Source: JAJFTV01 sp036825755 (lineage in GTDB: Bacteria > Chloroflexota > Anaerolineae > Anaerolineales > Anaerolineaceae). From it: DNA of 64,000 bases. Below the pieces are notes generated by a model. It was not told the DNA's origin and searched no databases. It was given only the letters and a program-made list of their open reading frames with translations. The position numbers were made by a program, and so were the translations under genes. The stretch covers positions 19,592 through 83,591 of the forward strand of contig DAISXR010000002.1 in the NCBI GenBank assembly GCA_036825755.1, in the 5' to 3' direction. Numbering within the stretch: position 1 is the stretch's first letter; every line of letters starts with the position of its first letter. This document shows, piece by piece, positions 33,897 through 41,780 of this stretch.

Positions 33897-35474
33897 ATGG
33901 CGGACAAAATTTTTCGTAATGGCGAAATTATCGATGGAACCGGCACATCACGCGTGAAAGCCGATCTGGCGGTACAGGGCGATAAAATCGTCGCGGTTGG
34001 CGATCTGAAAGACATGCGCGCCGCGGAAGAAATTGACATTACCGGTAAAGTATTGACACCCGGGTTCATCGACATGCACTCGCATACCGATATGTCGATC
34101 GCATACATTCCTGAAGCAGACAGTCTGCTGTACCAAGGCATCACCACGGCTGTCACCGGGCACTGCGGCGTATCTCCCGCGCCGATCACCGATAAGAACC
34201 GGGCTGAATTCCGAAATCCTGAGGAATACAAAGACATTGATCTGCCATGGGAACGCATGGATACGATGGGCGGCTGGTTGAAATACCTGGAAGAAATCGG
34301 CACCAGCTTGAATATCACCCCCATTGTTGGGCAGGGTCTGATTCGTTCAGCCGTAGTAGGCCTGTCGATGGACCGTCCGACCGAAGACCAGATGGAAGAA
34401 ATGCAGCGCCTGGTGGAAGTGGCCATGGACGAAGGCGCGATTGGTATTTCGACCGGTCTGATTTATCCCCCCGGCTCGTATGCATCCACCGAGGAACTGA
34501 TCGAGGTGACCAAACCGGTGGGCCGCCGCGGCGGTATCTATTTCAGCCACATTCGAGATGAGGGCTTCCGGCTGATTGAATCCACCAAAGAAGAGATTGA
34601 AATCGGCCGCAAGACTGGCACTGCTTTGCATCACAGCCACTTTAAAGCAGCCGGACGCGATAACTGGGAAAAAGCAGAACCTGCTCTGAAGCTGATCGAT
34701 GAAGCCATCGCTGAGGGCATCGATATGACCTCAGACATGTATCCCTACACCGCCGGCGCAACCAGCCTGGTAGCCATTCTCCCCGAGTGGGCTCAGGAGG
34801 GCGGCTGGGAAGAAATCGCTAAACGGCTGGTCGACAAAGCTACCCGTGTCAAGATGGAACAGTCCATGAAGACCGAGGGCTTCTTCTCCGTGGCTGAATG
34901 GGACAAGGTTCTGATCGCCGGCTCTGCCAACCCGGAACACTCCGGCAAATACATCTCCGAGCTGTCCAGCGCTGCCGGCAAGACCGCTTATGACTGGATC
35001 TTCGATGCTCTGCTGGAAACCAAAGGGCAGATCGGCATGATTTTGTTCATGATGTCGGAAGACAATGTAAAAATGCAGTTCCATCGCCCGTGGATGATGG
35101 TTGGCACCGATGCGAGCGGCATGCCTTTTGAAGGCCCTTTTGCGCAAGGTGGGCATCCGCGCGCGTTTGGTACGTTCCCGCGCTTCTTAGGAAAATACGT
35201 GCGTGAAGAAGGCGTGATGCCGTTGACAGAAGCCGTCTACCGCATCACCGGCATGCCGGCAAAGAAGCTGGGTTTCAAGGACCGCGGTTTGATCAAAGCG
35301 GGTTACCAGGCCGATCTGGTAGTGTTTGATCCGGTTGCCATTCTGGATAAATCAGATTTCATCAACACGGTCCAGAAACCTGTTGGGATTGACTACGTCT
35401 TCGTCAACGGGCAGCTTGTGATAAAGAACAACGTTCACACACACGCCCGGCCCGGTGTGGTTACTACCCATTAA
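33897..35474 (+). CDS. N-acyl-D-amino-acid deacylase (D-aminoacylase), copy 2
   Basis: The 525-residue tandem paralogue, 36 bases downstream. Ligands are His61 and His63 in FIDMHSHTDMS, Cys90 in GHCGVSPAP, and histidines in IYFSHIRDE and HHSHFKAAG. MVGTDASGMPF holds the probable catalytic Asp. Differences from copy 1 around the substrate pocket (for instance SGMPFEGPF against YGLPPSGPL) suggest another acyl or side-chain preference. Both copies keep all recognisable metal residues, so both are likely active. Confidence 0.93.
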   Translation: MADKIFRNGEIIDGTGTSRVKADLAVQGDKIVAVGDLKDMRAAEEIDITGKVLTPGFIDMHSHTDMSIAYIPEADSLLYQGITTAVTGHCGVSPAPITDKNRAEFRNPEEYKDIDLPWERMDTMGGWLKYLEEIGTSLNITPIVGQGLIRSAVVGLSMDRPTEDQMEEMQRLVEVAMDEGAIGISTGLIYPPGSYASTEELIEVTKPVGRRGGIYFSHIRDEGFRLIESTKEEIEIGRKTGTALHHSHFKAAGRDNWEKAEPALKLIDEAIAEGIDMTSDMYPYTAGATSLVAILPEWAQEGGWEEIAKRLVDKATRVKMEQSMKTEGFFSVAEWDKVLIAGSANPEHSGKYISELSSAAGKTAYDWIFDALLETKGQIGMILFMMSEDNVKMQFHRPWMMVGTDASGMPFEGPFAQGGHPRAFGTFPRFLGKYVREEGVMPLTEAVYRITGMPAKKLGFKDRGLIKAGYQADLVVFDPVAILDKSDFINTVQKPVGIDYVFVNGQLVIKNNVHTHARPGVVTTH

Positions 35475-35513
35475 TGCACTGTCTTCTTATACGTCATTGA
35501 CGGAGGAATCTGC

Positions 35514-36755
35514 ATGGAATACACATTGATCCGCAACGGCTTGATGATTGATGGCACCGGCGTGCAGCCGGTTGAGAAAGCAGCCGTTCTGATTGGGGAT
35601 AACAAAATCCTGGATGTCGGCCCTGAGGCGAAGATCAAACTGCCGGGCGGCGAGGTCACCGAGATCGATGCCCGCGGCGGAACGATTCTGCCTGGCTTTA
35701 TCGACACGCACGTGCATCTGATGATGGAAAAATACGACATGATGGATGCCATCAGCACGCCGTTTTCGTTCAATTTTTATCGCGCGATGGAATACTTTCG
35801 CCGCACTATCATGGGCGGTGTGACCACCGTACGGGACGCGGGCGGCATGGATCTGGGCACCAAACTGGCTATTGAAAAGGGGCTGGTCATTGGTCCGCGC
35901 GTGAAAATCAGTGTGACGGGGTTGTCGATTACCGGGGGGCACGGGGATAGTTGGTCGCCTTCGGGTATCAACACGGATCCCGGCAGTTACCCGGGCATGC
36001 CCAGCGCCATTTGTGACGGCGTGAGCGATGTGCGCAAGAAAGTGCGTGAAGTGCTGCGCTCCGGCGCAGAAGTGATCAAGATTTGCTCCACCGGTGGTGT
36101 ATTGAGCCCCACCGACCGACCGGAATACACGCAGTTCTCCCCTGATGAACTGGCAGCCATTGTGCAGGAAGCTCACTTCCACGGCGGCGTCAAGGTGATG
36201 TCACATGCGCAGGGTTATGAAGGCGTGCGGCAGGCTGTGCTGGCCGGCATTCACTCGATTGAACACGGTATTTACCTGGATGACGAGATCATCCAATTGA
36301 TGCTGGAACGAGGGACTTTCCTGGTTCCCACCCTGTTCGCGCCCATCTCCATCATCGAAGATCCCGAGATGAAGGAAAAACTGCCGCCGTTCCTGTTCCA
36401 GAAAGCCTGCGATGTGGCGGAGATTCACAAAGCGAGCATTGCCAAAGCTTACAAGGCCGGAGTAAAGATTGCCGCCGGCACCGATTCGGGCGTGATGGCG
36501 CATGGCAGAAACCTGCGTGAGCTTGAGCTGCTGTGCGGTATTGGCATGAGCCCCATGGAGGCCATTCTGGCCGGTACCAAAGTTGCGGCAGAGTGCCTGG
36601 AATGGCAGGATCGTCTGGGCACGTTGGAAAAAGGCAAGCTAGCTGATGTGGTGATCGCTCGTACCAACCCGCTCGATGATATTCACTCGCTGACCGATTC
36701 GAACAACATCGCAGTGGTGATCAAAGACGGTAAGCTTGTAAAAGACATTTTCTAA
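35514..36755 (+). CDS. amidohydrolase family protein (imidazolonepropionase/Xaa-Pro dipeptidase-like)
   Basis: A 413-residue binuclear-metal hydrolase. Metal-binding residues are in FIDTHVHL, the bridging Lys in EVIKICSTGG, histidines in MSHAQG and SIEHGIYL, and the last Asp in AAGTDSGV. The SxTGGHGD stretch is typical of the branch that hydrolyses dipeptides or N-acyl/N-methylcarbamoyl amino acids. It is third in the deacylase operon, 39 bases after copy 2, so a peptide-like substrate is plausible. It ends before a strong terminator. Confidence 0.88.
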   Translation: MEYTLIRNGLMIDGTGVQPVEKAAVLIGDNKILDVGPEAKIKLPGGEVTEIDARGGTILPGFIDTHVHLMMEKYDMMDAISTPFSFNFYRAMEYFRRTIMGGVTTVRDAGGMDLGTKLAIEKGLVIGPRVKISVTGLSITGGHGDSWSPSGINTDPGSYPGMPSAICDGVSDVRKKVREVLRSGAEVIKICSTGGVLSPTDRPEYTQFSPDELAAIVQEAHFHGGVKVMSHAQGYEGVRQAVLAGIHSIEHGIYLDDEIIQLMLERGTFLVPTLFAPISIIEDPEMKEKLPPFLFQKACDVAEIHKASIAKAYKAGVKIAAGTDSGVMAHGRNLRELELLCGIGMSPMEAILAGTKVAAECLEWQDRLGTLEKGKLADVVIARTNPLDDIHSLTDSNNIAVVIKDGKLVKDIF

Positions 36756-36783
36756 CCGAAAACACGTAAGGTGATAAAATCAA

Positions 36784-36822
36784 GCCGCTGACCGGTTGCA
36801 GGATGGTCAGCGGCAATTTTTT
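36784..36822 (+). terminator. terminator of the D-aminoacylase operon
   Basis: GCCGCTGACC (36784-36793) pairs perfectly with 36805-36814 and is followed by AATTTTTT. It ends only 18 bases before the tatC start. Confidence 0.9.
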
Positions 36823-36839
36823 CCGTGTACAGGTGTCTG

Positions 36840-37619
36840 ATGAGTGAAAAACTGAAAGCCGGTCTGAACCAGGATGACATCGATGACCTCGATAATGGTG
36901 CTATTGAAGGCGATACCCTCGAAGAGGGTGAAGAGACCATGGATATTTGGGAACATATCAATGAGTTGAGATCCCGGCTGCTAAAATCCATGCTGGCGCT
37001 GCTCGCGACCACTATGCTCAGCTTTGCGTTCACCCAGCAAATTATCGCGTTTTTGGCCAAACCGATTGGCGGTATTGAAAAGCTCGTGTCGATTGAGATG
37101 ACCGAAAACATGGGCGTTTTCATGCGCGTTTCGCTGCTGAGCGGTCTCATTTTTGCCATCCCATTTATTGTGTATCAGATCCTGGCGTTTATCGTGCCGG
37201 GGTTGAAACAAAGCGAGCGGAAATGGATTTATCTGGCCATTCCCATTGCCAGTGTGCTTTTCCTGGCGGGTGTGGCTTTTGCCAATTTTGTGATGCTGCC
37301 CACAGCCATCCCGTTTTTGGTCAGTTTTTTGGGCACACCTACCACACCGCGCCTGTCCAACTACATCAATTTTGTCACCAACATGCTGTTCTGGATCGGT
37401 CTGGCTTTTGAAGCCCCGCTGGTGGTATTTATTCTCGCCAAACTGAAGATTGTCACCCCTAAGGGTCTGCTGAAACAATGGCGGATTGCTATTGTCATCA
37501 TCTCCATCCTTGCGGCGTTTATCAGCCCCACAGTTGATCCCATCAACATGGGCCTGGTCATGCTGCCGTTGTTCCTGTTGTACCTGCTCAGCATCATTTT
37601 TGCAACTTTCGCAAAGTAA
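36840..37619 (+). CDS. tatC: Sec-independent protein translocase TatC
   Basis: TatC is the receptor that binds twin-arginine signal peptides of folded proteins. This 259-residue copy has an acidic N-terminal extension of about 30 residues before the conserved HINELRSRLLKS, then six membrane helices. The conserved periplasmic loop with FAIPFIVYQILAFIVPGL and the late Glu in LAFEAPLVVFIL are present. I chose the ATG at 36840 (MSEKLK); a GTG at 36825 is an alternative. It starts directly after the upstream operon's terminator. One probable substrate, an L,D-transpeptidase, is encoded at 60 kb. Confidence 0.95.
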   Translation: MSEKLKAGLNQDDIDDLDNGAIEGDTLEEGEETMDIWEHINELRSRLLKSMLALLATTMLSFAFTQQIIAFLAKPIGGIEKLVSIEMTENMGVFMRVSLLSGLIFAIPFIVYQILAFIVPGLKQSERKWIYLAIPIASVLFLAGVAFANFVMLPTAIPFLVSFLGTPTTPRLSNYINFVTNMLFWIGLAFEAPLVVFILAKLKIVTPKGLLKQWRIAIVIISILAAFISPTVDPINMGLVMLPLFLLYLLSIIFATFAK

Positions 37620-37671
37620 CAGGGAATGATTTATAATGGGCTTGAAAGAATTGTGAGAAAGGGAGCTGAAG

Positions 37672-37854
37672 ATGCCGTTTCGCATTGGTTGGCCTGAGTT
37701 ACTGATTATTTTATTGATCCTGCTGGTTCTGTTTGGGCCCCGTCTTACCCGTGTCGCCGGAGACCTGGCGAAAGGGATTAAAATCTTCCGCCGGAATATG
37801 AATGAAGATGAGGACGGAAAGAAAAAATCAGATCATGAAGACGAGAGTCTTTAG
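37672..37854 (+). CDS. tatA: TatA/E-type twin-arginine translocase subunit
   Basis: A 60-residue single-helix protein. The short periplasmic start (FRIGWPELL) with its polar Glu leads into the helix LLIILLILLVLFGPRL, the FGP hinge, an amphipathic helix, and a charged tail. TatA oligomers form the passage for folded proteins. A GGGAG site precedes the ATG. It sits 52 bases after tatC in the same direction. Confidence 0.93.
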   Translation: MPFRIGWPELLIILLILLVLFGPRLTRVAGDLAKGIKIFRRNMNEDEDGKKKSDHEDESL

Positions 37855-37897
37855 TCTTTTCTTCCCCAATTACCCAAGATAAAGCGACTGCAGGCAT

Positions 37898-38392
37898 ATG
37901 CAAATCTTAAATATTGGTCCTCTGGAGTTATTGCTGATTTTAGCAATTGCTTTGATTGTACTGGGCCCAGAGGAAATGCTGAATACCGCCAGAAAACTGG
38001 CGCGATTGATCCAAAAGTTTATTAAATCACCGGTCTGGAAATCTTTGGTGAATACCAGCCAGGAAATTCGCTCGCTGCCCAAGAAGTTTATGGCTGAGGC
38101 GGGTCTGGATGAAACGGTGAAAGAACTCAACAAGATGAACCAGCAGGTGAAGGATTTCACCCGCATGAACCCGCTCGAACCTGGAAAACACACCCCGGAA
38201 ACAAGCCAGCCTGTTGCATCTCAACCGGTCGGAACTGAACCGTCTCTGGCTGCCGCACCTGAGAAAATAATTCCACCCGCAGCAGAAACGCAGGTGGAAC
38301 CAGGTAAACCCCTACCGGCATCGAATGCCGAAAATCCTGAGGAAAAATCAGAAAATACCGGGGATGCCGGCTCGATCGAGAAAAATGGATAG
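37898..38392 (+). CDS. tatB: TatB-type twin-arginine translocase subunit
   Basis: A 164-residue TatB/TatA-family protein: MQILNIGPLELLLILAIAL forms the start and helix, with the LGPEE hinge, then a long amphipathic region (about 25-95) and a disordered Pro/Glu-rich tail. Length and the GPLELLL start favour TatB. The gene order C-A-B differs from the E. coli A-B-C order. Its last 45 bases overlap, tail to tail, a small membrane-protein gene on the other strand. Confidence 0.85.
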   Translation: MQILNIGPLELLLILAIALIVLGPEEMLNTARKLARLIQKFIKSPVWKSLVNTSQEIRSLPKKFMAEAGLDETVKELNKMNQQVKDFTRMNPLEPGKHTPETSQPVASQPVGTEPSLAAAPEKIIPPAAETQVEPGKPLPASNAENPEEKSENTGDAGSIEKNG

Positions 38393-38584
38393 CGCCCAAC
38401 CCAGGCCGATACCCAGTAATCCAAACATAAGACACAAACTGATGAACCGGCGGAACAACCGCCGGTTTTGATTTAATTCATAAAAACCCCGCACCAGTAT
38501 GCGGAACCATTTTGTATTGCTCAAAACATAGATGAACAGGTTCAGGAAAAACAGCTCCAGCCGGGTGGAGATTTTGGTCAGCAT
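38348..38584 (-). CDS. small membrane protein of unknown function
   Basis: A 78-residue protein with an amphipathic hydrophobic start (RLELFFLNLFIYVLS), basic middle (NQNRRLFRRF) and one clear membrane helix, SLCLMFGLLGIGLGWALSI. I do not recognise a family. AAGGA lies six bases before the ATG, and it starts nine bases after the preceding 73-residue gene, supporting real translation. It is the last gene of the ftsZ operon and overlaps the end of tatB by 45 bases. A link to division or the membrane is a guess from position. Confidence 0.6.
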   Translation of the reverse strand: MLTKISTRLELFFLNLFIYVLSNTKWFRILVRGFYELNQNRRLFRRFISLCLMFGLLGIGLGWALSIFLDRAGIPGIF

Positions 38585-38593
38585 GCTGTGTCC

Positions 38594-38815
38594 TTATCCG
38601 CGAGAGGTGGTCACCTTGCCAATTTTACCATTCTCATCAGCAATCACCCGCAATGAACGCGTAATTGCCTTGCCATCCGGCCCTTCCACCTGGGTACTGA
38701 AGATCAACAGGTGCTGCGTATCGGTATACGCCTTCACCTTTGGTCTCTTCCCCTTAAATTCGGGGTATCGTTTATAGATTTGACTACATATTTTTTCCAG
38801 AATGCCTGAATCCAT
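38594..38815 (-). CDS. small conserved-looking protein of unknown function
   Basis: A 73-residue soluble protein beginning MDSGILEKICSQIYKRYPEF, with an alpha-beta pattern: one helix, then strands VKAYTDTQHLLIFSTQ and ITRSLRVIADENGKI. I do not recognise it. The ATG has GAGGAA upstream. It follows ftsZ by 94 bases on the same strand and precedes the small membrane protein, so it probably belongs to that operon. Confidence 0.6.
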   Translation of the reverse strand: MDSGILEKICSQIYKRYPEFKGKRPKVKAYTDTQHLLIFSTQVEGPDGKAITRSLRVIADENGKIGKVTTSRG

Positions 38816-38909
38816 ATGGGGTTCCTCTGGTCAAACCAATACAGGGGAGGGAGACGTCTGTGTCGCCAGATGCAAAACTGTCTGGCAAGATAGGCGACTC
38901 TATCCCGAT

Positions 38910-40052
38910 TTATTCATCCGTCAGTGATTTCTTGCGTACGAACGATTGCACATCATAGTTTGATCGTTCACTCGGAAAATGAGATCCTGTTTCGTTGAAG
39001 CTGCCGGGGCGGTTGGCTCCCGGGGCGAACGAGCGGTCGCGGCTGGCCAGATCGGATTTCTTATCGATTGCCTGCCCGCCCATGCCGGTGATGACCAGTA
39101 TGACTTCCACGCGGTCGTTGAACTGTGGATTGGTGTTGATGCCGGGAATAATTTCGGTTTCTTCACTGGTGAGCGAATGTAAATGGTTGAGCGCTTCAGC
39201 AACTTCAAAGAAGGCCAGGTCATCACCACCGGTGAAGTTGGCGATGATACCGGTGGCATCCTGCAGGGAGACTGCCTCGAGCAGGGGGTGGTTCAAGGCA
39301 TGCCATACCGCCTGCATGGTGCGGTTGGGGCCCTTGCCGTATCCCAACACCATCAACGCGCCGCCGCCATTCAACATCATATTGCGGACGTGTGAGAAAT
39401 CTACATTGATCATGCCGGGCTGGGTCACAATTTGGGTGATGCCCTGAATGCCCTGGCGCAGCACATCATCGGCCAGACGAAAAGCCATATCGATCGGCAG
39501 ATCATGCGGTGATACTTTAAGTAGGCTGTCGTTGGGTACATTGATCAGCGTATCGGTATGTTGCCGCAGCAATCCCAGGCCTTCTTTGGCATTTTTCTGG
39601 CGTTTGCCCATTTCAAACGAGAACGGCGAGGTGACGATGCCGACCGTGACAGCGCCCAGCGAACGGGAAATACGAGCTGCAACGGGTATCGACCCGGTGC
39701 CAGTGCCCCCGCCCATTCCGGCGGTGACGAAAACCATATCGGCACCCTGCAATGCGGCTTGAATTTCCTTTTTACTCTCTTCAGCAGCCGCTTCACCCAC
39801 CGATGGATTGCCGCCTGCCCCGAGACCGCGAGTTAAGGTAGGCCCTAACTGGATTTTGACCGGAGCTGCGCTGTTTTTCAGCGCCTGGGCATCTGTATTG
39901 GCGGCGATATATTCCACGCCGGAGAGGCCCAGTTCGATCATGCGGTTAACAGCATTGGAACCACCGCCCCCCAGACCCATCACCTTGATCACCGGTTTGG
40001 GGATCTCCAGTGGATCATTTGAAGCGTGCTTCAGCCCGTATTGATTGTTCAT
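38910..40052 (-). CDS. ftsZ: cell division protein FtsZ
   Basis: The bacterial tubulin that forms the division ring. This 380-residue copy has GLGGGGSNAVNRM for nucleotide contact, the tubulin signature GGGTGTG at 114-120, and NTDAQAL. The synergy (T7) loop reads NVDFSHV: Asp218 is kept, but the second catalytic Asp of most FtsZ (Asp212 in E. coli) is His221 here. The C-terminal peptide YDVQSFVRKK resembles the usual tail that binds FtsA, SepF or ZipA. Its linker is short. It starts four bases after the TIM-barrel gene upstream, so the two are made together. Confidence 0.94.
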   Translation of the reverse strand: MNNQYGLKHASNDPLEIPKPVIKVMGLGGGGSNAVNRMIELGLSGVEYIAANTDAQALKNSAAPVKIQLGPTLTRGLGAGGNPSVGEAAAEESKKEIQAALQGADMVFVTAGMGGGTGTGSIPVAARISRSLGAVTVGIVTSPFSFEMGKRQKNAKEGLGLLRQHTDTLINVPNDSLLKVSPHDLPIDMAFRLADDVLRQGIQGITQIVTQPGMINVDFSHVRNMMLNGGGALMVLGYGKGPNRTMQAVWHALNHPLLEAVSLQDATGIIANFTGGDDLAFFEVAEALNHLHSLTSEETEIIPGINTNPQFNDRVEVILVITGMGGQAIDKKSDLASRDRSFAPGANRPGSFNETGSHFPSERSNYDVQSFVRKKSLTDE

Positions 40053-40056
40053 TCTT

Positions 40057-41667
40057 TCACCTCGTCGCTAATTGAGATGCAATGCTGGTACCGTCGCCCT
40101 GGATGCGTTCCACATCACAGCCGGTAGCCCGCAGTTTTTCGAGCAGTTCTTCAGGAAAACTCTGTGCGTTTCCCACCACAGTCACCTTTTTTGCCAGGGC
40201 GGCTTCACGGACGGAGAAACCCACCGTGACGCGGTGTTTTTTGATAAAAGGACGGATCACATCCAGGTGCCAGTCTGCAACTCCCCACTCATACAGCGGC
40301 AGCAGCAGGTAGTGATCGATCGGACGAACGAAATTGGGGCTCTTGCCGGGGTGAATGTTCACCTTCGCGTTTGTTGCGCTCACACTGGCGGTGCTGGCTG
40401 CAGGTTCAGACATCTGTGTTTCAGACAGTCTCTCGGCGGGCATGATTTTCTCTTCCACCGCAGAAACCGGTGTTGGATCAACCTTTTGCAGATCCGGTTC
40501 AAAGGTCAGCTTTCCGGTGGTTACACTGTCATCAAAGACATCTTCTTTCACCGGCTGGTTTTCAGCGGCAAACAGGTCGGACTTGGGTGACTGACGGGCC
40601 AGGTTTTTTCGTTTTTCACGCCAGACTTTTTCATCCTTTTCACAGGATTCAAGGCACCAGCGTTGGAAGGCTTTTACAACGGGCAATCTTTCTTCATTGG
40701 GCTGATACCAGGCCTGGGCGGCATAAGGATCCCCTTCAGCGGCCGTCAGCAGCCAGTAAAAAGCGCAAACAATGTTATCGGCAACCGGTTCCAGCAGCTC
40801 ATTTTGCATGTCATTGGTGATCACCTTTTCGCCGTACATCAGATTGGCAATCATCGTGGCGGTGCCGGTCAGGCCGTTCTTTGCATAATTGGCTTCCTGT
40901 TTATGATGAAAGGGATATTGAGCGCCTGCTCCCAGTAAAAAGATGGGCAGGGTTTTCCCCAGAATGTTATCGGTGATCTGGTTGTACCATTCAAAGGCAC
41001 GGAAACCTCTTTGATCCGGCTCGGTGGGGTCGGAATACGGGCGGTTATTGGTCCACACCTCAGGGCCGCCGGCGCCCCAGTTCAGTGATTTTCCCCACGT
41101 CCAGGCGTAGGCGGATAACTGCATCTGATCGATGAGCAACTCATCGCGGGTGAGGATTTTCGTCAATGCGGAGCGCAGAAACACGGTATCCCAGTAATCG
41201 CCGCCCGGATGCAGGGGAGGGAAGATGGGCGTGATGCCGTATTGAAGCGCCAGGTTGGCGTAGGGAATAAAGTGATCCAGGAATTGATCCACCAGGTTTT
41301 TTTGCGTCCAGCCTGATGCCGACCAGGAGGTACGCACATTAGGCTGATCGAAGAAGATGATCTTTTTCACGCCCCAACGGGAATAGGCGCGAATCAGGAG
41401 TTCAACATTCTGGACGGTTCCCAGCGTTTCCGGTGAGCAGTTGAAGTGAAGAACCGGTTCGATTTTATTCTGCAGAAGCCCGCGGATAAATGGTTCCGGA
41501 ATGGCCCGATCGGGCGGGGCAATCAGCAGCATCCAACTGGTCTGCATGGATTTCAATTCCGGCAACCAGTTTTTCAAATCCTGGTATCGGTAATGCAATG
41601 TATCCGGAAAATAGTGAAATCCGATGCGTTTTCGATATTGGAATTCAAGGGCAGTCTGTGCATCCAT
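40057..41667 (-). CDS. TIM-barrel-like protein with a possible cell-wall-binding-type C-terminal domain
   Basis: A 536-residue protein I cannot assign with confidence. The N-terminal 330 residues look like a glycoside-hydrolase-type TIM barrel (GFHYFPD; KIIFFDQPNV; PIFPPLHPGGDYWD; AYAWTWGKSLNWG). A disordered, acidic linker follows (about 345-430). The last 90 residues contain VTVVGNAQSFPEELLEKL and VERIQGDGTSIASQLA, which recall cell-wall-binding repeat 2 modules. There is no signal peptide, and an in-frame stop lies just upstream, so it appears cytoplasmic despite these resemblances. It is translationally adjacent to ftsZ. Confidence 0.6.
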   Translation of the reverse strand: MDAQTALEFQYRKRIGFHYFPDTLHYRYQDLKNWLPELKSMQTSWMLLIAPPDRAIPEPFIRGLLQNKIEPVLHFNCSPETLGTVQNVELLIRAYSRWGVKKIIFFDQPNVRTSWSASGWTQKNLVDQFLDHFIPYANLALQYGITPIFPPLHPGGDYWDTVFLRSALTKILTRDELLIDQMQLSAYAWTWGKSLNWGAGGPEVWTNNRPYSDPTEPDQRGFRAFEWYNQITDNILGKTLPIFLLGAGAQYPFHHKQEANYAKNGLTGTATMIANLMYGEKVITNDMQNELLEPVADNIVCAFYWLLTAAEGDPYAAQAWYQPNEERLPVVKAFQRWCLESCEKDEKVWREKRKNLARQSPKSDLFAAENQPVKEDVFDDSVTTGKLTFEPDLQKVDPTPVSAVEEKIMPAERLSETQMSEPAASTASVSATNAKVNIHPGKSPNFVRPIDHYLLLPLYEWGVADWHLDVIRPFIKKHRVTVGFSVREAALAKKVTVVGNAQSFPEELLEKLRATGCDVERIQGDGTSIASQLATR

Positions 41668-41763
41668 AATAATTTCCCGTTATCCCTTTCAAATTTCACA
41701 TGCAGCGTGCCAACATGTAGGTGCAAGATATATGCCAGACATGCAAAAGCGTACCAAAATAAC

Positions 41764-41772
41764 TGCTATAAT
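41764..41772 (+). promoter_or_regulatory. extended -10 promoter giving a leaderless mRNA
   Basis: TGCTATAAT is a perfect extended -10. Its last base is eight bases before the ATG at 41781, so transcription should begin at about 41779, two bases before the start codon. Confidence 0.7.
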
Positions 41773-41780
41773 TAGAGTAT

